Source: Circinella minor
Taxonomy: Eukaryota > Mucoromycota > Mucoromycetes > Mucorales > Lichtheimiaceae
Assembly (NCBI GenBank): GCA_016758965.1
Contig: JAEPRB010000004.1
Location: forward strand, 372,001-436,000
DNA length: 64,000 nucleotides
Reading direction: 5' to 3'
Shown here: one piece after another, positions 1 to 11,014 of the stretch
Layout of the letters: each line of letters starts with the position of its first letter
How positions within the stretch are numbered: position 1 is the first letter of the stretch
Program-made: the position numbers and the translations under genes
The notes under the pieces: model-generated
The model's input: the letters and a program-made list of their open reading frames with translations, nothing else
Databases searched by the model: none
Told to the model about the DNA's origin: nothing

Positions 1-2181
1 GTGCTAGTTTGTAGGCAAAAAAGAATACTTTAGATTTTTTTTTATCTCTTTTTATAGTACTACTAGAATAACTATCGATTTTATCTATTACTTAAATTTT
101 TTTCGCGTATCCAAAATTTTTGATAAGGCCACTTTTTTTCATTTTCTTTATTTTTTCTCATTTTTTTCCCTCTCTTTCGGTAAAAATCGTAGAACAATCA
201 CTGTAAAAGGTATTAATGGCGTCAGTCATAAAAAGAATCGGTTCATCTATCGTTCCGACTTGGTGGTGTTATAAAGAAAAGAGAGTGACCCCTTTTTTTT
301 CCTTCTCTCTCTTCCTCACCCCCCAAAAAAGCTAACTCTTTATCCTTTGCTCTTTTCAACAAACCCCTGGATTTTTCTTTGTATATATATATAAACATGT
401 TTTTTCAATGTATTATAAAAACGGATATTATATATACATATATAAGTAGTAACATGTACGCTCTACATATTATAACGAAGTATTCGTTAGTTTTCTTCTT
501 CTTCTTTTAATAATTCTCCATAATAACATAATATTAATCGGATAAGCATCATACACCATTTTTAGCATATTTTGCGAGACATCAACATTATGATTCAACA
601 ATAAAAATTTATCGGATCCTGATTATTACCGGCGGACCAATGATGAAAAATGATGTGTAACACATGACATCAATATTAGTCTGTTTTGTATTAATAAAAC
701 TTGCCATGGAAGGTAAAAGACCAGTGAAAGTGATCATCAATTATTAATGGGGAAATGACCTTAAATTGTCCGTTTCCCTTCTTTTAGTCTTTCTTTTCGT
801 TTTCATGTTATTAAAAAGTTCGTGCATTTGCTCTGATTAAATGTATTTTACCCTTTCCAGTTTGCTTCGCCGGCATTCATTATGTATTAAAACAATTTTC
901 TTTTTCAGGCAGCCAAAAAACAAATTATGCGTGGGGACAGACAAAATCGTAGTAAAATATAATAAAAAGTTTTTCTATAATGTAAAATAATTCTGTGTAT
1001 GCCTATTTTTTTTAATGTCGTCGTAAAAATATATTAAAAATAATATTCGTTTGTATCAAAACTTTAAGAAAAGTGGATATTTATCCATATTTGGTCATAA
1101 CTAACATTTTTCAGTTTTTTGTTTATACCGCATAGCCAAAATAGAAAGATATACTTTTTTATGTAAATTGTTGTTGATAATAATAATTTCACATATTATA
1201 ATTACACTAAATGCATAACAATCGATGGATTTGTTGGATTTTTGAACATGAAAAAATTAAAAATAGTTAAAGCAACTTTTCTTTCTTGTTCGCTCGGTCA
1301 TGCAACCTTCTGCAAGTCATACAAATTATCACGGTAAGAGAAAACAACGAATATTCAGGGGAAGAGGAAGATTATTATTGTTAATCTAAGATGATTTACG
1401 AAAAAAAAGTATGCTTCTTACTCTCCCTTGGTAACCTGCATTGAATTCAATGATCATGGTCTTATTGTGAGAGGAACTTAAGCACTTTACTGATATTAGT
1501 ACATTTAATTAAAAAATGGACTAGTTTAAAACTAGGGTACTTGGTTTTTTTTATATCTATAATCATATACATAACATCAAATTACTTTCTTCTTTTTTAT
1601 ATACATATATCTTTTTATATTAATATGTTATTCTGGTACATGGTATAGACTTAGTGATGTTTTAATAGTTCCTTTGTTTTTTACTTTATCATGTCTTTCA
1701 AAAGTTGATAAAAAACTACTTTGCATATTTTTTTTTAAAAAAAAACAAGCAACAAGCAAGGATTGACAAATTGATATAGAAATTTAAATTATCTTGTAAT
1801 ATAGAAAGCATTGTCATTATCATGCTAAAGTTTCCAGGGCAACAACAACACTTGCCTTGACTTTGTGTTGCCCTGGTAATCCAAAAAAGGAAATTGGCTG
1901 GCAGAACACCGCGAGCTGTAAAATTAGGCGTTACCACTGGACAAGAGTAGTTCCTCCCTTTCCGTAACCGGTATGTAGATATGAACTGAAGGGTGCAAAA
2001 TAAATAAAAAAAGAAAGAGAATGGAAGGAGAAAACGATTAATACATAGAAAAGAATGGATGGATAAATTAAATGAATGGATAGATGAAAATATTGGATGG
2101 ATGATATATATACATATATATACGAATCACTAACATTCCTTAATTCATAATTTTCTTGAATCAACATTTCAGTTCTTTGAA
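1..2181. other. Intergenic region upstream of RPL34
   Basis: No gene is supported here. The sequence is AT-rich with poly-T runs and short open frames that look like chance. The one clear structure is the inverted repeat at 1834-1876, listed separately. A T/A junction tract lies near 1727-1746. The last 300 bases before the RPL34 start should hold its promoter and 5' UTR. Confidence 0.6.
1834..1876. promoter_or_regulatory. 11-bp inverted repeat upstream of RPL34
   Basis: CCAGGGCAACA at 1834-1844 is repeated exactly as its reverse complement TGTTGCCCTGG at 1866-1876, with a 21-base spacer. The repeat lies about 310 bases upstream of the RPL34 start and is GC-rich in an AT-rich setting. A perfect dyad of this size fits a binding site for a dimeric or paired regulator of ribosomal-protein expression. 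That role is inferred from position only. A hairpin in a 5' transcript leader is the alternative. Confidence 0.45.
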
Positions 2182-2774
2182 ATGGCCCAGAGACTCACCT
2201 ACAGACGTCGCCTTTCGTACAACACCCGCTCCAACCGAGTAAAGGTTGTCAAGACTCCTGGTAATGTCATCGATTTTCCAATTACGAAACTATTTATAAA
2301 CGATTCGATAAAAACGACGAAAAAAATCATGGAATTCATATATATATATAAATATATTCATTAATTATTAAATTATTTTTTTTATTAAAAAAAATAGGTG
2401 GCAAGCTTGTCTACCAATACCAAAAGAAGCCCGTCAAGGCTCCCCGTTGTGGTGACTGTGGTGTTGCCCTTCCTGGCGTATGTTAATTATTTCATTTTAT
2501 TATTATACTATTATTAATATTACTTAAAAGGTATGAAAGAAACAATAATTTTGTATATTAATTTTCACTCTTTTTTTTCTTTACTTATATATAGCTCAAG
2601 GCTCTCCGCCCCCGTGAGTTCTCCCAGGTCTCGAAGACCCAAAAGAGCGTCAGCCGTGCCTACGGTGGTTCCCGTTGCTCCCACTGCGTTCGCAGCCGCA
2701 TCGTCCGCGCTTTCCTTGTTGAAGAACAAAAGATCGTCAAGAAGGTCTTGAAGTCTCAAACTCTCAAGAAATAA
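2182..2774 (+). CDS. RPL34: 60S ribosomal protein eL34
   Basis: A structural protein of the large cytosolic ribosomal subunit. Three exons (2182-2260, 2398-2477, 2595-2774) join in frame to about 112 residues, the usual eL34 length. The start [18 protein letters not shown] is the characteristic eL34 N-terminus. Exon 2 gives the [12 protein letters not shown] block and the first cysteine pair of the zinc-binding motif (CGDCG). Exon 3 carries the second pair (CSHC) and a lysine-rich tail ending TLKK. Both introns have GT/AG ends. The first donor is GTAATG and the second is GTATGT. The first ATG was chosen because it matches the family N-terminus. The gene converges on ESF1, another ribosome-related gene, about 490 bases downstream. 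No defects were seen. Confidence 0.97.
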
Positions 2775-3266
2775 ATTACAAAGACAGTATCTATTTTGTT
2801 TTAATTAAAAAAGAATAAAGTAACATATGCTTCTTTGCAATATATGAGCCAAAAAAATAAGAGACAGAAAGCTATTATTATTAATAGGATATATATATGT
2901 CTATACAATGTTATTACAACGATATTAAATTGGTTATATATGATGGAATCAAATTTGACAACTGGAAAGAATCAATTATGGATTGGACAGGGGAAGAGAG
3001 CTCGATAAAAATTGATTGCAGACAGAACTTGTTGCATAGATCGAATGCTAATTGATAATTATGACTCAAACAATAACGCTTATAGATTTCCAGTAAAAGA
3101 TGGTTTATTATCAAAGTGATGATTTTACAAAAATATTTATATATAATAATAATATGCAATTGATTACAAAATGTACGAGATGTGGAAATATGAAGGGTAG
3201 AAAGAGAGATAGGATGTGTATGTGTGTGTTTTTCGTAAGTATAAATAGATTGTTATGAATATGCTT
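2775..3266. other. Convergent 3' intergenic region
   Basis: About 490 bases separate the stop codons of RPL34 (+) and ESF1 (-), which are transcribed towards each other. AT-rich sequence with AATAAA-like stretches is seen (for example near 2812). It probably holds both 3' UTRs and polyadenylation sites. No gene is supported. Confidence 0.5.
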
Positions 3267-5993
3267 TTATGATTTTTGACGCTTGCCGATTTTTTCTTGT
3301 TTAGCACCACCTTTTCGCTTAACCGAAGCAACGAGTTGTGCTAATGATCCGTCCTTTTTAGACTTCTTGTCGCTTCCATCAGACTTGTCCTATTGTTATT
3401 AATTTACAAGTGATTAGTTAGCTTACATGTACTTGTCACTAAGTAATCGACTAATCATTTCATCCATCGCCCTTCTCCTCCTTTCTCTTACCTTTGATGA
3501 TTTCTTCGCTTCCTTCTTCCATTCTTCATCAGTTTGTATCGTACTCTTCAACTTCTCTTGTCGTGCAGATAATAACTTTTGCATACTCTTAGTCTTCTTG
3601 AATTGGGAACTGGTAGGATCAATAGCAAATTGATGGTTTTCATGCAAGGCATTGAAACGAGGATCACTAACGTTGATCTCAAAGTCATCTTGAGCTCCTG
3701 TAAGTTCAGCAAGTTTCTTTTTATTCTTTTTACCCTTTTTACGTTCGACTTTTTCACGTTTGAGAACATCTCGCATATCGAAACCTTCACCCTTTTCATT
3801 ATCACCCATGAGTAATTCAAGTTCAGCCTTTTCTCGCTCTTCTTTTTCACGTTCTTCTTTGCTCTTGCCCCTTTTGCCCTTCTTTTTATCGGATTCTATT
3901 AAAAATATATTGAAAAATTAATGCGAGTTATTAATATCATTAGTTGGATATACGAAGTAATTTTTTTTCCTTTCCGCTAAAAAACTTACTCTTTGCTTTG
4001 GGGCTTTCCTTTTTAATTTCATCCATTGCTTCCTTGAAGAATGGATCGTTTTCAAGTTCTTCATCTTCTTCAGAGTCTAGTATTAACACAAGTATTAATT
4101 CACAATAATATTCTTCGCATACTAAAAAAATAAAGAAAAATTAACCATTTTACCTTCTTCATCTTCCTCGTCCTCTGCATCTCGTTCAGCTTGTCGTCGT
4201 TCCTTCTTCGCCATCTTCTTTTCACGTTGTTTACGCATATATGTCTCAACAGTTGTTTCTTCCTTTTCTTCAGTAACATTAAGGCGCTTGTTTACCGCTT
4301 CATTAGCTGCTTCAGTAAGACCAGGAGTAAATGTCACCTCCATATCACCTTCTTCTCCATGAGTATGATTATCAAATGCAGAATCATCTGTATTTTCGAG
4401 CAACTTGCGATACTTTTCACGTAAAGCATCCACATCTTCACCATCATCGTCTGATTCATCGTCGTCTGATGAAGCAAGATAGGCCTCAAAATCCAAATCT
4501 TGTAAATCACCTTGTGTAAAATTACGACGTGTTACCTCAAGGCGATGATGGTCATCCATGTCCCAAGTTAACTTGACTTTGGTATGTTGCAACGCCTATA
4601 TGAAAAGTAAATATATATATACATAGATTATGAATATTTTCAGGTATTCAAATGACGATAGAATAATAAAATAGTATGTATATGGCTTACATCAGTAGAG
4701 AAAGTCGAAGGCTTATAATCTTCAGGTGCATAAGTACAAACTTCCTTTGGTTCATCTTGTTCAAAGGTCATTTCATCGGGTATATAACGTAAATCAAAAA
4801 AGTTGGCACTAGCTTCATATTCGTTACCATCACACGCCTTGTAAAGAGCTTGGGCAGTTTCAACGGAATCACATTCGATAACAGCATAATAGTACCTATA
4901 ATAATAAATCAAGTCAATATTTTATAATACTTGATAAAATCAAATATATCAAAAATTATCTAAGAGTACAATTACTTACTTTAACCGGTCCAATTGATAT
5001 TTACGAAGTGCTTCTTGATCGAAATCTCCATCATGTTCTTCTTCGTCATCATTTTTCTTCGATACCTTTGATGCATCACCTTCTTTTTCAAACAATTCCT
5101 TTGGTGGACCTTCCATTTCTTCACGAGCCATTCGTTCTTTACCAAATTCGGAAGGATAAATTGAAACTTGTTTAATGACAGATGTAGTTGGCTTGAATGC
5201 ATTTAACACTTTCAAGAGATCAATAGCTCGAATTCTATCCCAATCCATGTTTACTGCTGCAATTCGATAAGTGGCATCACCTGTTGGAATCTATTTATAT
5301 ATATGCATTATTAATTAATTAAATACCTCTTTACTTGAAATGTCGCTTTTTGACTGATTAATCTAATATTTTTATTTACCTCAGCTTCTGGTTCTTCTTC
5401 ATCACTTTCTTCCTCATCAGTAATTTCTTCATCTGATGAATCAATAATACCTTGACCACGCATAGGATCATATTTAAGTCCACGTGGCTTAACGATAGGA
5501 ATCTTTTCATCTTCCAAATTTTCTTCATCCTCAGCAAGTTCTCGTTCTAATTCTTCTAATGTCTTTTCTTCTTCTTCGTCGTCTGACTCATCTTCAATTT
5601 CATAGAATCGTTTGAGTTCGTTTTCGGCTGTTTGAGGTGCAATTGGACGACCATAACGATCCACCTTGGCTATTCACATGAAGAATAGATAGAAAATCTC
5701 AGTTAGTTATTTTGATTGCTCTCCTCCGAAAAAAATAAAAAAAAATAAAAATTTGCATATATCATAATTAAACAATGATAATAATTCTTACGTTGTTCAG
5801 CAAATTCACTCGATTTCAACATGGACGAGAATCGATTATCGATCGTGACTTTGGTATCCTTTCTTCTAGGACGTTTGAAACGAGGATCATTATGAACATG
5901 TGTGAAACGAGGATCGTCTGTGATCTTTTCTAATGGTTGATCAAAAGATTTTTTGCCTTTGCCTTTATTGTTGTTATTGTTGTTTTTTGGCAT
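3267..5993 (-). CDS. ESF1: ESF1 pre-rRNA processing factor
   Basis: Nucleolar protein of the small-subunit processome, needed for 18S rRNA maturation. Eight exons read on the minus strand (5792-5993, 5380-5669, 4980-5290, 4691-4895, 4154-4595, 3990-4076, 3492-3895, 3267-3389) and join in frame to 687 residues. The N-terminal part has two DPRF motifs (DDPRFTHVHNDPRFKRP) and KVDRYGRPI. Long acidic Asp/Glu tracts follow, then the central block with VNMDWDRIRAIDLL, YYAVIECDSVETA and NFFDLRYIPDEMTFE, which is typical of the family. The C-terminal NUC153 motif shows as DPRFNALHENHQFAIDP. The protein ends in a basic tail. The start at 5993 is followed by an Asn/Lys-rich stretch. All introns have GT/AG ends. 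No disruption was found, and alternative identities are unlikely. Confidence 0.95.
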
Positions 5994-7728
5994 TTTTTAT
6001 TATTATTTGAAAAATGTCAAAGAAATAAAGGTACTTATTTGGGAGTTGAAGAATTTTTTTTTTTGCAGCGGGGATTTATTTTGTTGTTGCACCAACTTTG
6101 GGTGTTCTATTGCATTTTTGATTTGACAACAAAATTTGAGACAAAATTTTCTTATATTTTTATATAATACGTAAAAAGTTTACAAAAACCAAAATCATTA
6201 CTGTTATCCTCTTATAAATACATTACTGAGTCTAATATTTTAATTATAAAATATTTTGAATATATCATCGTATAATATACACATGTCTGCTAGCTTTATA
6301 ATGATTATCACTCTGATGGCTGATAATAAAAAGTAAGCATCCTGCAAAAATAATTGCAACTTGGAAGTAATGTCTTTCTAGTTTAGCATTGGGCTTTAAC
6401 ACTGCAGGTGATCCGTCTCAACATTATTTATTTTAATCATATGGCTTACAATTATTCACCTCGTTTTCCTACTTGCTGTCACAGATAAATGATTGGAAAA
6501 ACAACAATGTGGATGCACTCACAGGAAGCGAAGAAGACGGTAAAATATATCTGTTATAAGGAAACGAACTTTAGAAGTTATGGATAACTGGTTGGCAAAA
6601 AACTCTCAACAGCACATGGGATATAATTACCATACTTATGTCTTAACTATTATCGGCATCGTTTCGAATATACAGCTAAACCAAGATAAAGTTAATTTGA
6701 TCCGAAACTTTGAATTACTTTTATGAAGAACATAAAGTAAAACCTTAATTATAACATTTACTATATATAACTATCATACGGTAATGGTATTGCTATTTTT
6801 CACTGTGATATATTACCTCTAGTAGATGTTTTACTGCCAAACCAGTGAATTAATAATTGTGTTCTTTTCAAAAAAAAAGAAAAAAAAGAAAAAAAGGAAT
6901 TAGGAAAATTAGGAAAATTAGGGTGATTATGTTCATGTCACTCTATTTACGAAAACGTGGTTAGATGATTAGTATGTAACTGTAGAAGTATTATAATACC
7001 CGACAATTAAATGAAATTTAGAAGCAAAAAATTCGCTGTTCCTTCTTATTTATCTTCTTCCATCACCTTCCTCCATATTTAGACCATCTGAAACATAAAT
7101 TATCTGATTTGGATTGAAAATTTTGTCGTCATACATCGTATTATCAAGAAAACGTAATGGGTGGTGGTGATGATAGTTACTGTAACAAGTAAAAAATAAC
7201 CTTGTGTATTCCAACAAGCGGACCGTGCGTAAAAGGCACTTTTCTAATTAATTTTTTTCCCATAGCAACGAATTATCTTATGTCGCTTGAATATCTCCCA
7301 TAATAGAAACTTCATGTTAACCTTTTTTTATAGTCATGATAATTTTTGTATAAACAAGTTTTAACTACATCTTTATCCTCTTTTATAATTTATTACATTA
7401 ACTCGATTTTCTCTTTTCCTTCTTCGTGATTGTTCTTTATGTTCTACCAGCTTTCAAAATCCGGTTTTACAATCCTTCCAAGTTACCCACCGGCGCCCAT
7501 CTCCGTAGCAAAGTCAGTCAGTTCGGGTATGGCGGAATCATATTTCGCACGACTTGAAATCTTGGATCTAATAGATCATTGGTCAAAATGTTTAATGCGG
7601 AGAACAAGTTTTTACGTAAAAATATCAAAGAATATTTCGAAATCACGATATAAAAGAGTGCTTCTTTCGTCACCCGAAAAATAACTCTAGATGCCCTTCT
7701 TTATCATTATCTATGGTATCTTATCATT
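5994..7728. other. Divergent intergenic region ESF1 / P-type ATPase
   Basis: About 1.7 kb between two divergently transcribed genes, so it should contain both promoters. It is AT-rich. A short tandem repeat of ATTAGGAAA followed by ATTAGGG lies at 6899-6923. An 84-codon open frame at 7430-7684 shows no recognisable family and is not called. No RNA gene was recognised. Confidence 0.5.
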
Positions 7729-10700
7729 ATGACAGACAAAAATAGTATAATACTTGATAATAATTGGCACACAGAATCTATTGATTCGGTAGCCAGTAAA
7801 TTAAATACTTCTCTTGATACTGGATTAACCACTGAAGAAGCAACTGCTCGCCATACTCAGTATGGTTTTAACGAACTCTCAGCTGACAATGGGCCTACTT
7901 GGATCAAAATTTTACTTCGTCAGTTAGTAGATGTCATGTAAGTTCGATTCCCCTTTTTTTCATTATATTTTTTGTTATTATAAAGCATCTACGCTTACTT
8001 ATGAAACTTATTCATCTTTCAGGAATTGGCTATTCATGGGTCTTGGTGTTGTTTCTTATGTTTTTCATGATTGGGCAACTGGATCTATGCTTATGTTTAT
8101 TGCAATTTTGAATCTTTATTTGTCATTCTCTCAAGAATATGCTGCTGAACAAACTCTTGCTGCTCTTCGTAATTTATCCTCGCCTATGGCTCAGGTCCTC
8201 CGCGAGGGCCGTGAACAAACAATTGAAAGCCGCGAAATTGTTCCTGGTGATATTTTATTGATCAAAGAAGGCGATTCTATTGCTGCCGACGGTCGATTAA
8301 TCGCAATTTCCAACCTTGAAGTTGATGAAGCTCTTCTTACGGGTGAATCCGTACCTGTACAAAAACAATTGATTGTCTTGGACAAACCTGGTATGTAAAC
8401 AATGAATTAACATAAAAAGAAACAAAAAGAACCTTGTGTCACTTTCTTCCTTTTTTTCTTACCCCCGCAACTTTATTTATTCTAGATGAACCATTGGGCG
8501 ATCGGGTCAATATGGCTTATAGTTCTACCGTTGTTTCTAAAGGTCGTGGTAAAGCTATTGTTACTGCTACTGGTATGCTTACTGAAATTGGCAAGGTGGC
8601 AAAAAAATTGAATGATGCTGGCGATAATGATCGTACACGTTTGCAAAAGACACTAAACAAAATGTATATCGCTTTGTTGATTGCTGCTGTTATTTGTGTT
8701 ATTATTGTACTCGCAGCTGTCAAGTTTGATGCGGATTATGATCAAGGCATGTATGCCATGACTGCTGCACTTTCCGTATTACCAGCTGGTTTGACAACAG
8801 GTAAATGTTTATATACAGAAATGGGAAGGATCATAGATGGGTAGAGAAATATGTACTTATAAAAAAGCTGAAAATGTTACTAAATTTTCTAAATATAAAA
8901 TTATTATTATAGTAATGACAGTAACACTTGTTCTTGGTGGTAAACAAATGGCACACCAAAAGGCTATTGTTCGAAAACTTAAGTGTCTTGAAACTTTGGG
9001 CTCCGTCACAAATATCTTTTCTGACAAAACTGGCACTTTAACTATGGCCAAAATGGTTGTGATCCGTTTCTGGACTCTCAATGAAGGTTATTTTTATGTT
9101 GAACCCAAAGGTATTGCACCTGAAGGAAACGTGTATCGGACCAAAGGTCTTTCGGACGAAGGTGGGGATACTATGAAGGGTGATTTAGTTGACAAATCAA
9201 CGATCTCAGGAGTACTCGAACAACTCGTTCATTGTTCTGCTCTTTGTAATATGTCCAGTATTTTCCGTCGTGAAGAAAATCCTTCTGATGACCGAAACGT
9301 TAATATTGATGAAAAGTCTATTCCAACAAGTATACATAGTAGTGATATCACAGAACCCACTGAATCTGATGATTGGATCCCAAGTGGTGCTCCCACCGAA
9401 GTTGCTCTTCAAGTGTTCGCTCACAAGTTTGGTATGGGTAAACCTCAATTAAATGCATTGGGTTGGGAGATGTTGGCTGAATATCAGTTCGATTCAACCA
9501 TCAAACGCATGTCTACTCTTTGCCGTGATACTACTACTGGTGACGCCTATTTATTCACTAAAGGTGCTGCTGAACGTATTGTTTCTCTCTGTAACAATAT
9601 TGGAAACAACGAGAAACTTGTTTTAGAAACTGTTGAAAAACTTGCTTCAAAGGGTCTTCGTGTAATGGCCCTCGCTTGCCGCAAAATAGATCCTGCTTCT
9701 ATGACGGACTTACCCCCCTTGGATCAAATGCACAAACGCTTTCCTCGTGCAGACATGGAAACCGATTTGGAATTCTTGGGCTTAACCGGTATATATGATC
9801 CCCCACGTGCTGAATCCCGTCAAGCTGTAAATGAAGCCCATCAAGCTGGTATTTCCGTTCATATGCTTACCGGAGATCATGAGATCACTGCCCGCGCTAT
9901 TGCCAAAGAAATCAATATCTTGGACTCAAAGTTATTATCCGAAAAAGAAATGGACGGCCTGGTTATGTCTGGCCCCCGATTTGATGCACTTACTGACGAA
10001 CAAGTGGATCAACTCGAGCGTCTCCCACTTGTTGTTGCTCGTTGTTCTCCTGAAACCAAGGTTAAGATGATTCAAGCATCACAACGACGCCATTTAATTT
10101 CTGCCATGACAGGTGATGGTGTCAATGACTCCCCTTCGCTTCGTATTGCTGATGTTGGTATTGCTATGGGTAAAAATGGTAGTGATGTTGCCAAACAAGC
10201 CTCTGACATTATCCTCACGGATGATAATTTTGCTACTATCATTCGCGCTATTGCTGAAGGTCGTCGTATTTATCAAAATATGCAACGCTTTTTGTTGTAC
10301 TACTGGATTGCACTTGCCGCCTTGGCTATCGTGGTTTTGGTTTGCTTGGCTATTCAAGATCCCGCTGGTAAAAGTGCTGCACCTTTGTCGACTTTGCAGA
10401 TGATTTTGATCTACATTGCAATTACGCCACCCGCTGCTGATTTAAGTACACAGGCTGCGTCACCTACAGTTATGAAAGAACCCCCTCGACCACCTACTGA
10501 AAGTATTTTCAATTATGAAATTCTGTTAGATTTGTTTGTCTATTCAATTGTCAATGCTGCTTTCTGTTGTATTGCATTCTTTGTGCCTTTATATGTACTC
10601 AGCGATGGCGTTGGCGTTGGCGGCGTGGGCTGTGATACAAACTATCAAGCTGGTCTTTGTGATTCATTCTATCGTGCACGTGCAAGTATGCTTACCTTCT

Positions 10701-11014
10701 TTGTGTTCAGTTCAATTATTTTCATGATCCACGTTCGAAGCTACCGTCGTCCTGAATGGGATATGGCTGGTCTTAAAAAGACATTCAGATCCAAAACTAT
10801 TATTGGTACATTTTTTTTCGATTTGATCACATTAGTGCTGTTCATGTATATTCCTGAAGTAGCCATCGATGGTTTCAGTATGATGGGTATAACATGGGAA
10901 TGGGGTCTTGCTATCGGTTTGGATATTGTCTTTATTCTTTTTGGTGAAATCTACAAGGGTATCAAGCGACGCACTATGAAGCCATTGACAACAAGTGTTA
11001 TTACCAGTGCATAA
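7729..11014 (+). CDS. P-type alkali-cation ATPase, ENA/ACU group
   Basis: Membrane pump that moves Na+ or K+ using ATP. Four exons (7729-7937, 8023-8390, 8486-8800, 8913-11014) join in frame to 997 residues, within the family range. The N-terminal cation-ATPase domain is followed by the actuator loop with LLTGES. The phosphorylation motif SDKTGTLT has its aspartate at residue 335. The nucleotide-binding domain carries KGAAERIV and MLTGDHEITARA. The hinge TGDGVNDSPSLRIADVGIAMG precedes six C-terminal membrane segments. VAKQASDIILTDDNFATI is close to ENA-type Na+ pumps. Membrane segment 4 reads VLPAGLTT rather than the ENA or SERCA forms I would expect. The related ACU uptake ATPases therefore remain possible, and the direction of transport cannot be decided here. 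It would act at the plasma membrane in salt and potassium homeostasis. Confidence 0.93.

Noticed and set aside
7430..7684. An 84-codon frame just upstream of the P-type ATPase
   Set aside because: It ends before the ATPase ATG, lacks splice logic linking it to that gene, and the ATPase N-terminus is already complete.
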